NCBI GenBank assembly: GCA_017463255.1
Contig: JAFTPP010000011.1
Coordinates: 186,001-250,000 of the forward strand
Source of the DNA: Lachnospiraceae bacterium
GTDB taxonomy: Bacteria; Bacillota; Clostridia; Lachnospirales; Lachnospiraceae
Length of the DNA: 64,000 nucleotides
Reading direction: 5' to 3'
Position numbers and translations under genes: made by a program. The notes under the pieces were generated by a model. It was given only the letters and a program-made list of their open reading frames with translations. It searched no databases and had not been told where the DNA came from. Positions within the stretch are counted from its first letter, which is position 1. Each line of letters starts with the position of its first letter. Below, piece after piece: positions 1-7,940 of this stretch.

Positions 1-1654
1 AAGCGCTGATACTGCAGTAACATGGTCAAGCTCTGATACAAATGCAGCAACTGTAGATGCCACAGGAAAGGTAACTGCACTTGCGGTAACGGTAGATACA
101 ACGGTAACCATTACGGCAACCTCTAATGCAACGGGAACAGACGGAACACCGGGCACAGATACATGTACCATTACAGTAAAAGCACCTGTAGAAGCAAAGC
201 TTACTAAGATGGAACTTGATGCAACTGCCGAGATGAAAGTTGGTGAAGAACTTACTCTGATTGCAAAGCTTACTTATAGCGACGGATCTTCAGAAGTGGT
301 GAAAGCATCTAATCTTGAAACCGGTCTTGTTACTTGGGAAAGCGCTGATGCTAAGATTGCAACCGTAGATGCAGCAACCGGAAAAATCGTTCCTGTAAAA
401 GCCGGAACAGTTAAGATTAAGGCAAGAACTGTAGATAAGGATGCCAATAATAAAATTATTGTAAAAGAATGTGAAGTAACCATTACCAATGCCAAGGTAA
501 CCCTGACAGTTCCTGCATCAGCAGTTACCATGTATGTTGGTAAGGAAGAGTTTATCAAGGCTACGGTTGAGTTAAACGATAAAAAGATAGAAACAGACGG
601 AACCGAAAAGACAAAAGGATATGTGTTATGGTTTAGCGCAGACCCTACAGTTGCCAAGGTTGACAGGGAAACCGGTCTTATTACTCCGTTAAAAGAGGGA
701 ACCGTTATTATTCAGGCAAGCACAGCCGATTCTGATGCAAGTGGACAAAGAACTGTATATATTACATTGACAGTAAAGAAGAATCCGAATCAGGATGCAA
801 CAACTGCACTGAAGAATAAAGACGGAAAGCAGGTATATATTAAAAAGAATGGCTCGTATGTAGCTGCTACATGGGCAGATTACTATACAGCAACAGAATT
901 CTATATCCCTGCAAATGTTGTGTATAAATACACAGGATGGCAGACCATCGACGGAAAGACCTATTACTTTGATAAGAACGGTAACTACGTAACAGGTGAA
1001 CACATTATCTTAGGATCTAAATATGTATTTGGTTCTAACGGTGTACTGAATCTTGGTAATGCGATTCAGGGTATTGATGTATCCCGTTGGAATGAAACTA
1101 TTGACTGGAAGAAGGTTAAAGAATCAGGTATCTCTTTTGTTATTATCCGTGCAGGATACCGTGGTTCTACCCAGGGTGCATTGATTGAAGATAAATACTT
1201 TAAGACCAATATTAAGGGTGCAAATGATGCCGGACTTAAAGTGGGTGTATATTTCTTCTCTCAGGCAATCAGTGAAGCGGAAGCTGTTGAAGAAGCATCC
1301 ATGGTGATAGACCTTGTGAAAGATTATAAGATATCATATCCGATTTTCATTGATACGGAAGCAAGCGGCGGACGTGCTGACGGACTTACTAAGGCACAGA
1401 GAACAGCGGTATGTAATGCGTTCTGCAAGACTATTGAAAACGCAGGATATGATGCAGGTGTTTATACTTCTAAGAGCTGGTTTACAAGCAAGTTAAATAC
1501 CAGTGAATTGGAAAAATATAAGATATGGGTTGCCCAGTATGCATCTGAGTGTACCTATACAGGAAAATATGATATCTGGCAGTACTCCGATAAGGGAAGT
1601 ATTTCCGGTATTCAGACCAAGGTAGACTTGAATTACAGCTACATGGGTTATTAA
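1..1654 (+). CDS. Secreted Big_2 repeat / GH25 lysozyme-like protein, 5' end outside window
   Basis: The reading frame is open from the first bases of the window, so the gene starts upstream; the first internal ATG is at 209. At least two and a half bacterial Ig-like (Big_2) repeats are visible, each with the W-x-S-x-D...A-T-V-D...G-x-V/I pattern, at about 1-200, 200-480 and 500-780. A cell-wall-binding type repeat (GWQTIDGKTYYFDKNGNYV) follows at about 935-1000. The C-terminal GH25 muramidase domain (about 1065-1654) keeps the family acidic residues: GIDVS, the D-T-E pair in PIFIDTEASGG, and VDLN near the end. It probably cuts or remodels peptidoglycan outside the membrane while anchored through the repeats. 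No terminator separates it from rmlB, so it is probably cotranscribed with the glycopolymer genes. Function is inferred from domains. Confidence 0.9.
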   Translation, partial: SADTAVTWSSSDTNAATVDATGKVTALAVTVDTTVTITATSNATGTDGTPGTDTCTITVKAPVEAKLTKMELDATAEMKVGEELTLIAKLTYSDGSSEVVKASNLETGLVTWESADAKIATVDAATGKIVPVKAGTVKIKARTVDKDANNKIIVKECEVTITNAKVTLTVPASAVTMYVGKEEFIKATVELNDKKIETDGTEKTKGYVLWFSADPTVAKVDRETGLITPLKEGTVIIQASTADSDASGQRTVYITLTVKKNPNQDATTALKNKDGKQVYIKKNGSYVAATWADYYTATEFYIPANVVYKYTGWQTIDGKTYYFDKNGNYVTGEHIILGSKYVFGSNGVLNLGNAIQGIDVSRWNETIDWKKVKESGISFVIIRAGYRGSTQGALIEDKYFKTNIKGANDAGLKVGVYFFSQAISEAEAVEEASMVIDLVKDYKISYPIFIDTEASGGRADGLTKAQRTAVCNAFCKTIENAGYDAGVYTSKSWFTSKLNTSELEKYKIWVAQYASECTYTGKYDIWQYSDKGSISGIQTKVDLNYSYMGY

Positions 1655-1690
1655 TTTTACAGTCTTAAAGAAGACGGAAAGGTGTATCAA

Positions 1691-2767
1691 ATGAGAACTT
1701 ATCTGGTAACAGGAGGAGCAGGCTTTATCGGCTCTAACTATATTCATTACATGTTCAAAAAATATGATAATGAAATCCGTATTATTAATGTGGATGCATT
1801 AACTTATGCGGGAAACCTTGAAAACTTAAAGGACATTGAAAAACGTGACAACTATTCATTTGTTCATGCAAACATTTGTGACAAAGAAGCAATCAGCAAG
1901 ATTTTTGCGGAAAATGACATTGACAGAGTGGTGCATTTTGCGGCAGAGAGTCATGTAGACAGAAGTATCCGTAATCCTGAAGTGTTTGTGCAGACCAACG
2001 TATTAGGAACAGCGGTTATGCTTAACTGTGCAAAAGCAGCGTGGGAGCTTCCTGACGGAACCTTTAAGGAAGGGAAACGTTTCCTTCATGTATCTACAGA
2101 TGAGGTATACGGCTCTTTGGAAAATGAAGATGAGTTTTTCTATGAGACAACACCTTACGACCCACATTCTCCATACTCTGCCAGCAAGGCAAGTTCGGAT
2201 ATGTTGGTAAAGGCATATATGGACACTTATAAATTCCCGGCGAACATTACCAATTGTTCTAACAACTATGGACCATATCAGTTCCCGGAGAAGTTGATTC
2301 CGCTTATTATTAACAATGCTTTGCAAGGGAAAAAATTACCGGTATACGGTGACGGTAAAAATGTCCGTGACTGGTTATATGTAATGGACCATGCAAAAGC
2401 AATCGATATGGTACAGGAACAGGGAAGACTGTTTGAAACCTATAATATCGGTGGTCATAACGAAAAACAGAATATTGAAATTATCAATATTATTATTGAC
2501 ACTTTACAGGAAATGCTTCCGGATGGCGATCCGAGAAAAGCACTGGTAAGTAAAGACCTGATTACTTACGTTGAAGACCGCAAGGGTCATGACAGACGTT
2601 ACGCAATCGCTCCTGACAAGATTAAAGCAGAAATCGGATGGGAGCCTGAAACTTATTTCAAAGAAGGTATTAAACTTACCATTAAGTGGTTCTTTGAAAA
2701 TGAAGAATGGATGAAAAACGTAACAAGCGGAGAATATCAGAAATATTACGAACAGATGTATAAATAA
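1691..2767 (+). CDS. rmlB: dTDP-glucose 4,6-dehydratase RmlB
   Basis: This is the cytosolic extended-SDR enzyme that converts dTDP-glucose to dTDP-4-keto-6-deoxyglucose, the second step of the dTDP-rhamnose route. The protein of 358 residues has the usual family length. It shows the Rossmann motif TGGAGFIGSN at the N-terminus, HFAAESHVDRSI, the STDEVYG block with catalytic Asp-Glu, and YSASKASSD with the Tyr-x3-Lys pair. An in-frame GTG lies at 1682, but the AAAGG sequence at 1677-1682 is spaced for the ATG at 1691, and the protein then begins MRTYLVTGG as in relatives. It is the first of rmlB, rmlA and rmlC in this operon. Confidence 0.95.
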   Translation: MRTYLVTGGAGFIGSNYIHYMFKKYDNEIRIINVDALTYAGNLENLKDIEKRDNYSFVHANICDKEAISKIFAENDIDRVVHFAAESHVDRSIRNPEVFVQTNVLGTAVMLNCAKAAWELPDGTFKEGKRFLHVSTDEVYGSLENEDEFFYETTPYDPHSPYSASKASSDMLVKAYMDTYKFPANITNCSNNYGPYQFPEKLIPLIINNALQGKKLPVYGDGKNVRDWLYVMDHAKAIDMVQEQGRLFETYNIGGHNEKQNIEIINIIIDTLQEMLPDGDPRKALVSKDLITYVEDRKGHDRRYAIAPDKIKAEIGWEPETYFKEGIKLTIKWFFENEEWMKNVTSGEYQKYYEQMYK

Positions 2768-2806
2768 GCACAAATGGGGACGGTTATTACCGTTCCCATT
2801 CGGTGC
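2768..2806 (+). promoter_or_regulatory. Intercistronic hairpin between rmlB and rmlA
   Basis: A 12-bp stem (2773-2784 with 2789-2800, one G-U pair) closes a 4-base loop. It is extended outward by GCAC/GTGC at 2768-2771 and 2803-2806. The bases after it are A-rich rather than a T run, so it does not look like an intrinsic terminator. A role in mRNA stability or partial attenuation is possible but is inference. Confidence 0.5.
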
Positions 2807-2827
2807 GTAAAAAAGAGAGGTATTTTT

Positions 2828-3697
2828 ATGAAAGGAATTATACTTGCCGGAGGCTCCGGAACAAGACTTTATCCGTTAACAAAAGCAATTTCAAAACAGA
2901 TTATGCCGGTTTATGATAAGCCGATGATTTATTACCCTTTATCAACACTGATGCTTGCTGGAATCAGGGAGATTTTGATTATTTCAACTCCAAGAGATTT
3001 GCCGGTATTTAAAGAATTGTTCGGAACAGGAGAACAGCTTGGACTTCGAATGGAATATGCAGTGCAGGAATACCCGAGGGGACTTGCGGATGCCTTTATT
3101 ATTGGTGCTGATTTTATCGGTGATGACAGTGTGGCTTTGGTTTTGGGAGATAATATTTTCTATGGACAGAGCTTTTCTAAGGTGCTCCAAAGAGCAGCAT
3201 CTTTAGAAAAAGGCGCTACGATTTTTGGTTACTATGTACGTGACCCGAGAGAATATGGGGTTGTAGAGTTTGATGAAAACGGCATGGCAATTTCCATCGA
3301 AGAAAAGCCGGAAAATCCTAAGAGTAATTATGCGGTTCCGGGCTTGTATTTTTATGATAATGATGTTGTGGAAATTGCAAAAAATGTAAAACCAAGTGCC
3401 CGTGGGGAAATTGAAATTACAAGTATTAATAATGAATACCTGAATAGGGGAACCCTTCATGTAGAAACACTGGGACGTGGTTTTGCATGGCTTGATACAG
3501 GAAATCATGATTCCTTGTTGGAGGCTGCTGATTTTGTAGCAGCATTCCAGAAACGTCAGGGATTATATATTTCATGTATCGAAGAAATTGCGTATAAACG
3601 TGGATTTATTACCAAAGAGCAGTTATTAGAATTGGCAAAACCTTTATTAAAAACTGCTTACGGACAATATTTAACTGAGGTTGCAAATGGACTCTAA
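2828..3697 (+). CDS. rmlA: Glucose-1-phosphate thymidylyltransferase RmlA
   Basis: This enzyme joins glucose-1-phosphate and dTTP to make dTDP-glucose, the first step of dTDP-rhamnose synthesis. The start at 2828 gives [18 protein letters not shown], the nucleotidyltransferase signature, behind AAGAGAGG at 2813-2820; an upstream in-frame ATG at 2774 would add residues that overlap the hairpin and match nothing known. At 289 residues it has the normal family length. Further family blocks are [25 protein letters not shown], VEEKPxxPKSNYA in the form [14 protein letters not shown], and [18 protein letters not shown]. Its 3' end overlaps the next gene by 11 bases, implying translational coupling. 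Confidence 0.95.
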   Translation: MKGIILAGGSGTRLYPLTKAISKQIMPVYDKPMIYYPLSTLMLAGIREILIISTPRDLPVFKELFGTGEQLGLRMEYAVQEYPRGLADAFIIGADFIGDDSVALVLGDNIFYGQSFSKVLQRAASLEKGATIFGYYVRDPREYGVVEFDENGMAISIEEKPENPKSNYAVPGLYFYDNDVVEIAKNVKPSARGEIEITSINNEYLNRGTLHVETLGRGFAWLDTGNHDSLLEAADFVAAFQKRQGLYISCIEEIAYKRGFITKEQLLELAKPLLKTAYGQYLTEVANGL

Positions 3698-4967
3698 GCT
3701 AAAGAAGATTACGGTGGCAGTATGTGTAAGTGCTATGCTGCTACTGCTTACTCTTGTTATTGGAATAAATTACATACAAGGTAATTATGGGAAGAACAAG
3801 GGGATAAGTGCTGCAAAAGATAAGGAGACAAACACTACTTACGGCGATGAGCTTTCCGAAGAAGAATTAAGGGAGTTTATGGATGATCCTTTTTTCTTTA
3901 ACGAGGAACAAAAAGAACCGGTATTGGTGGATACCTCCCATTATGTACGTGTCACCATGTCTCTTAATTCTGTGCTAAACGATATCCGTGTACAGATTCT
4001 TGATTCCAATGAAGAAAGAGTTACCGGGGAAGAATTTAAAATCAGCATTGACGGCATAGGTGAATACGCAGATGAAGATAGGGATGGCATTATCTATGTA
4101 GATGGATTAGAAGGCGGCGAATATAGCGTTGATTTTGTAGAAAAGGAAGGCTATAAGGGTCCAAATGCTTCCATGAAAATTAAGGTGCCGGATGTGCTTG
4201 CTTATGAATATATTGACGATATTGAACTGTTAATCCGTGACGAAGGCTCCTATGCCATGGAAAATGATGACATGGGACGACACTACACGGATGGGGACGG
4301 TACAGCAAATACGCAGATTCTTGAGGAAGGTGTTGACATTGAAATAGGATGTAACTTAGGAATTGATGTCAGCAGCTTTAATGAAAAGATAGACTGGACT
4401 AAGGTTCAGGAGAGTGGTATAGAGTTTGCCATGATACGATGCGGTTATCGCGGCAGAGTCAGCGGAGAACTTATTGAGGATGCGTATTTCAGACAAAATG
4501 TAGAGGATGCCATTGCAGTAGGAATGAAAGTTGGTGTTTACTTTACCAGTGCTGCGGTAGATGAAAAAGAAGCTGTGGAAGAAGCCAGTATGGCGGTGAA
4601 ACTATGCAAGGAATATGCCATTTCATATCCGATTTTTATCTTGCAGGAAAGCTCACGTGGTGAGGATGGCGTAGACGGACGGGCCGATTCCTTAGATGCC
4701 TTTGACAGAACGGTTATCTGTCAGGCTTTTTGCGAAACGGTAGAACATGAAGGCTATCGGGCAGGTGTCCATGCATCTAAGTCTTGGCTTGAAGAAGAGC
4801 TTAGAATGAATGCCCTGACAAAATATTATACGTATTTGGCGGAATACCGTAAGGCGCCGGATTATCAGTCTGCCTATACTTTTTGGAAGTATACACAGGA
4901 CGGATGGATAGAAGGTGTAACCGGACGGGTTGATTTAGTAGTTGGTTATTACGAATTCAAAGAATAA
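3687..4967 (+). CDS. Membrane-anchored GH25-like protein, probably catalytically impaired
   Basis: One N-terminal transmembrane helix (residues about 8-30) is followed by an acidic linker, a small beta-rich domain (about 85-185, possibly a prealbumin- or Cna-B-like fold) and a C-terminal GH25 domain (about 224-426). GIDVS is kept (Asp227) and so is the late VDL Asp. The family D-x-E pair is changed: PIFIDTEASGG of the paralogue at the window start reads [11 protein letters not shown] here, so the first acid is Leu319 while Glu321 remains. It therefore may bind rather than cleave the glycan strand. The ATG at 3687 is preceded by TGAGG at 3676-3680; TTG at 3681 is less likely. It sits between rmlA and rmlC, an unusual place for a wall hydrolase. 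The reading frame is intact. Confidence 0.8.
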   Translation: MDSKLKKITVAVCVSAMLLLLTLVIGINYIQGNYGKNKGISAAKDKETNTTYGDELSEEELREFMDDPFFFNEEQKEPVLVDTSHYVRVTMSLNSVLNDIRVQILDSNEERVTGEEFKISIDGIGEYADEDRDGIIYVDGLEGGEYSVDFVEKEGYKGPNASMKIKVPDVLAYEYIDDIELLIRDEGSYAMENDDMGRHYTDGDGTANTQILEEGVDIEIGCNLGIDVSSFNEKIDWTKVQESGIEFAMIRCGYRGRVSGELIEDAYFRQNVEDAIAVGMKVGVYFTSAAVDEKEAVEEASMAVKLCKEYAISYPIFILQESSRGEDGVDGRADSLDAFDRTVICQAFCETVEHEGYRAGVHASKSWLEEELRMNALTKYYTYLAEYRKAPDYQSAYTFWKYTQDGWIEGVTGRVDLVVGYYEFKE

Positions 4968-4989
4968 GAAATCTTGGAGGCAGGAGATA

Positions 4990-5556
4990 ATGGGTAAAAT
5001 TACTGTTGAAACATGTGAAATTGAAGGATTAAAAGTCATTACACCCCAGGTGTTTGGCGATGAAAGAGGATATTTCTTTGAGGTATATAATTATAACGAT
5101 TATAAGGCGGCTGGCATAGACCAGGTATTTGTGCAGGATAATCAGTCTGCATCAAAGAAAGGGGTTTTAAGAGGACTTCATTTTCAAATTAACTATCCGC
5201 AGGATAAGCTGGTGCGTGTGGCTTCCGGAGAAGTATTTGACGTAGCAGTGGATTTAAGAGAAGGTTCTAAGACTTTTGGAAAGTGGTTTGGAGTTGTTTT
5301 AAGCGCAGAAAATAAAAAACAATTCTTCATTCCAAAGGGATTTGCCCATGGATTTGTAGTGCTTTCGGATTATGCGGAGTTTGCATATAAATGTACCGAT
5401 TTTTACCATCCTAATGATGAGGGCGGATTATTGTGGTGCGACCCTGAAATTGGCATTGAGTGGCCCATTCCAAAGGATATGGAATTAACTCTTTCCGAAA
5501 AAGATAAAAATTGGGAAGGTATTGCAGAATATTGTGCTAAAAGAGGCTTAAAATAA
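4990..5556 (+). CDS. rmlC: dTDP-4-dehydrorhamnose 3,5-epimerase RmlC
   Basis: This cupin enzyme epimerises C3 and C5 of dTDP-4-keto-6-deoxyglucose. The 188-residue protein shows the family blocks FGDERGYFFEVYN, QDNQSASKKGVLRGLHFQ (with the catalytic His region), VFDVAVDLREGSKTFGKW, and IPKGFAHGFVVLSD. An AGGAG at 4982-4986 places the start at 4990; an in-frame ATG at 4942 lies inside the preceding gene. Its stop overlaps the next start (TAATG at 5554-5558). RmlD, the last enzyme of the pathway, is not recognisable in this window. Confidence 0.95.
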   Translation: MGKITVETCEIEGLKVITPQVFGDERGYFFEVYNYNDYKAAGIDQVFVQDNQSASKKGVLRGLHFQINYPQDKLVRVASGEVFDVAVDLREGSKTFGKWFGVVLSAENKKQFFIPKGFAHGFVVLSDYAEFAYKCTDFYHPNDEGGLLWCDPEIGIEWPIPKDMELTLSEKDKNWEGIAEYCAKRGLK

Positions 5557-6560
5557 TGAAAAAGACAAGTCGGATGGCAAAGTCTAAGAGAATAACAATC
5601 ACAATCGTATTGCTGTGTCTGTTCGTTATGGCGGTATTGATTGTGTGTCATACGAATCCACTTGCAAACCCAAAAGAAGAATTTGTGAAAAAGGTAATTG
5701 CCTGTGCATTAATTCTGATTGGTTCTGTGGCTTTTGTGGCGTTGTATGATAAAATCATAACTTTGCCCATTGAATTATATCAAAACAGAAGATTGATTTT
5801 TAAGCTTGCCAAGAATGATTTTAAGACAAGATATGCGGGAAGCTATATGGGAATGGTATGGGCATTTGTGCAGCCTGTTGTTACCATTGTGCTTTACTAT
5901 TTTGTCTTTGAGGTGGTATTTACATCAAGGGCCCAACTGGTATCGGGAGGGATTGAAACGCCTTATGTATTGTGGCTAACAGCAGGTCTTGTTCCGTGGT
6001 TCTTCTTTTCGGAAGCATTAAACAACGGAACCAATGCACTTTTAGAATACAATTATCTGGTAAAAAAAGTAGTATTTAAGATTAGCATATTGCCTATTAT
6101 TAAGATTATAGCTGCAAGCTTTATTCATTGCTTCTTTGTATGCTTTATGTTAGTCATGTATTTTATTTATGGCAATCCAGTTGATTTATACCTTTTACAG
6201 ATTATTTACTACAGCATATGTATGTTTGTATTTGTATTGGCATTATGCTATTCCACATGTGCCATTGTTGTATTTTTCAGGGATTTATCCCAGATTATTA
6301 ACATTGTATTACAGGTGGGAATGTGGGCAACACCGATTCTTTGGAACATCAATACATTCCAGGGAAGCATCCAGATGGTGTTTAAGTTAAACCCTATTTA
6401 TTACATTGTGAACGGTTACCGAAGTGCCTTGTTTGAAAAGACCTGGTTCTGGCAGGATTTCTATTCTACCATGTATTTCTGGATTGTAACCATTGCGATT
6501 TTTGGTATCGGAGCTTTAATCTTTAAAAAATTAAAAGTGCATTTTGCGGATGTACTGTAA
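5556..6560 (+). CDS. wzm: ABC-2 type polysaccharide export permease (Wzm/TagG family)
   Basis: This is the membrane half of an ABC exporter that moves a finished, lipid-linked polysaccharide across the cytoplasmic membrane. The 334-residue protein has two N-terminal hydrophobic helices (about residues 12-30 and 43-62) ahead of the family core, more than the usual six-helix layout. The core shows the ABC-2 pattern LIFKLAKNDFKTRYAGSYMG, then WAFVQPVVTIVLYYFVFEVVF, several further helices, and LNPIYYIVNGYRSALF near the end. The start overlaps the rmlC stop. The next gene is its ATPase partner. The symbol is by analogy with O-antigen systems; TagG of teichoic acid export is the Gram-positive relative. 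Confidence 0.9.
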   Translation: MKKTSRMAKSKRITITIVLLCLFVMAVLIVCHTNPLANPKEEFVKKVIACALILIGSVAFVALYDKIITLPIELYQNRRLIFKLAKNDFKTRYAGSYMGMVWAFVQPVVTIVLYYFVFEVVFTSRAQLVSGGIETPYVLWLTAGLVPWFFFSEALNNGTNALLEYNYLVKKVVFKISILPIIKIIAASFIHCFFVCFMLVMYFIYGNPVDLYLLQIIYYSICMFVFVLALCYSTCAIVVFFRDLSQIINIVLQVGMWATPILWNINTFQGSIQMVFKLNPIYYIVNGYRSALFEKTWFWQDFYSTMYFWIVTIAIFGIGALIFKKLKVHFADVL

Positions 6561-6572
6561 GCTTGTAACCTG

Positions 6573-6598
6573 TGCAATGTCATGAAAATGGCATTGCA
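6573..6598 (+). promoter_or_regulatory. Intercistronic hairpin with GAAA tetraloop between wzm and wzt
   Basis: An 11-bp stem (6573-6583 with 6588-6598, one T-G wobble) closes on GAAA, a GNRA-type stable tetraloop. No T run follows, so termination is unlikely. It lies just before the ribosome site AAAGGAA of wzt and may adjust the permease:ATPase ratio or protect the mRNA; that role is inference. Confidence 0.55.
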
Positions 6599-6614
6599 AG
6601 AAAGGAAACGTTAT

Positions 6615-7940
6615 ATGCAAAAGAAAGATAACGATATTGCTATTCAGGTTGAGAATTTAAGAAAAATATATAAATTATATGATAAACCGTCTGACAGGTT
6701 AAAGGATGCTTTGGGATTAACTAAGGTAAAACCGAAGGAACACCATGCTCTGAAAGATGTGAGTTTAACCATCAAAAACGGAGAGTGTGTGGGAATTATA
6801 GGTACCAACGGTTCGGGAAAATCCACAATTCTAAAGATTATAACCGGAGTACTCAATCCTACCATGGGAACGGTAACGGTAAACGGCAGAATTTCAGCTC
6901 TTTTGGAGCTGGGTGCCGGATTTAACATGGAATATACCGGAATTGAAAATATCTATTTAAATGGTACGATGATAGGATTTTCTAAGGAAGAAATCGATGC
7001 CAAATTGCAGGATATCCTTGATTTTGCTGATATCGGAGAATTTGCAAACCAACCGGTTAAAACCTATTCCAGCGGTATGTTTGTGCGTCTGGCTTTTGCT
7101 GTAGCCATAAATATTGAACCGGAGATTCTGATTGTGGATGAAGCATTAAGTGTTGGTGACGTATTCTTCCAATCCAAATGTTACCGCAAGTTTGAAGAGT
7201 TTAAGGAACAGGGTAAGACCATTCTCTTTGTAAGCCATGATTTGGGCAGTATTACCAAGTATTGCGACAGGGTAATTCTTCTTGACCAGGGTACCAAGCT
7301 TGGGGAAGGTGCACCTAAGCAGATGATAGATATCTATAAGCAGGTGTTGGTAGGACAATATAATATGTCTGCCGGTCAAGAGATGATGGAGAACGGGGAC
7401 ACAGTCGTTCAAACAGGCAAAGAGCAGCAGAACAGTGTTTCTGTAGAAGATGTAGAAGCTTTAGAATACGGAACGAAACAGGCCCGCATTACGGAATACT
7501 ATGTAGAGGATTCTAAGGGTAAGCATACCAATGCCCTGATTAAAGGGGACGAGTTTACCGTTCATATGAAAGTAGAATTCATGGAGGATTTACCGGCTCC
7601 GATTTTTGCGTTATCCATTAAGGATGTGCGGGGAATCGAGATTACAGGTACCAACACCATGATTGAAAAAGCGTTTTTAGAACCGGTACGCGCCGGTGAG
7701 AAAAAAGAAATTACATTCCGCCAGAAGATGAGTCTTCAGGGGGGAGATTATCTGATTTCTCTTGGATTAACAGGATTTGAGGGAAATGATTTTAAAGTAT
7801 ATCACAGATTGTATGATATCATGAGTATTTCCGTTATTTCAGATAAGAATACAGTGGGATATTATGATATGGATTCAACAATTACAGTCCGTGATGTCAA
7901 AAAGACACAGGAAAAAATTATTCAATATCGTAACGCATAA
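6615..7940 (+). CDS. wzt: ABC polysaccharide exporter ATPase with C-terminal carbohydrate-binding domain (Wzt-type)
   Basis: This is the ATPase of the exporter formed with the upstream permease. The nucleotide-binding domain (about residues 10-245) has Walker A GTNGSGKST, an ABC signature in the form YSSGMFVRL, Walker B EILIVDEALS and the switch His in FVSHD. A linker and a second domain (about 285-441, ARITEYYVEDSKGK onward) match the Wzt-C beta-sandwich. In O-antigen systems that domain recognises the terminal modification of the chain. The start at 6615 follows AAAGGAA at 6601-6607; an in-frame ATG at 6582 falls inside the hairpin. The stop overlaps the next gene (TAATG at 7938-7942), which encodes a candidate chain-capping enzyme. 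That is the functional pairing expected for a Wzt with a C-terminal domain. Confidence 0.92.
   Translation: MQKKDNDIAIQVENLRKIYKLYDKPSDRLKDALGLTKVKPKEHHALKDVSLTIKNGECVGIIGTNGSGKSTILKIITGVLNPTMGTVTVNGRISALLELGAGFNMEYTGIENIYLNGTMIGFSKEEIDAKLQDILDFADIGEFANQPVKTYSSGMFVRLAFAVAINIEPEILIVDEALSVGDVFFQSKCYRKFEEFKEQGKTILFVSHDLGSITKYCDRVILLDQGTKLGEGAPKQMIDIYKQVLVGQYNMSAGQEMMENGDTVVQTGKEQQNSVSVEDVEALEYGTKQARITEYYVEDSKGKHTNALIKGDEFTVHMKVEFMEDLPAPIFALSIKDVRGIEITGTNTMIEKAFLEPVRAGEKKEITFRQKMSLQGGDYLISLGLTGFEGNDFKVYHRLYDIMSISVISDKNTVGYYDMDSTITVRDVKKTQEKIIQYRNA

Noticed and set aside
274-657. Long open frames antisense to the Big_2/GH25 gene and to many other genes in the window
   Set aside because: They lie opposite clearly coding frames, lack ribosome sites and have no recognisable motifs; they are by-products of the coding strand's composition.
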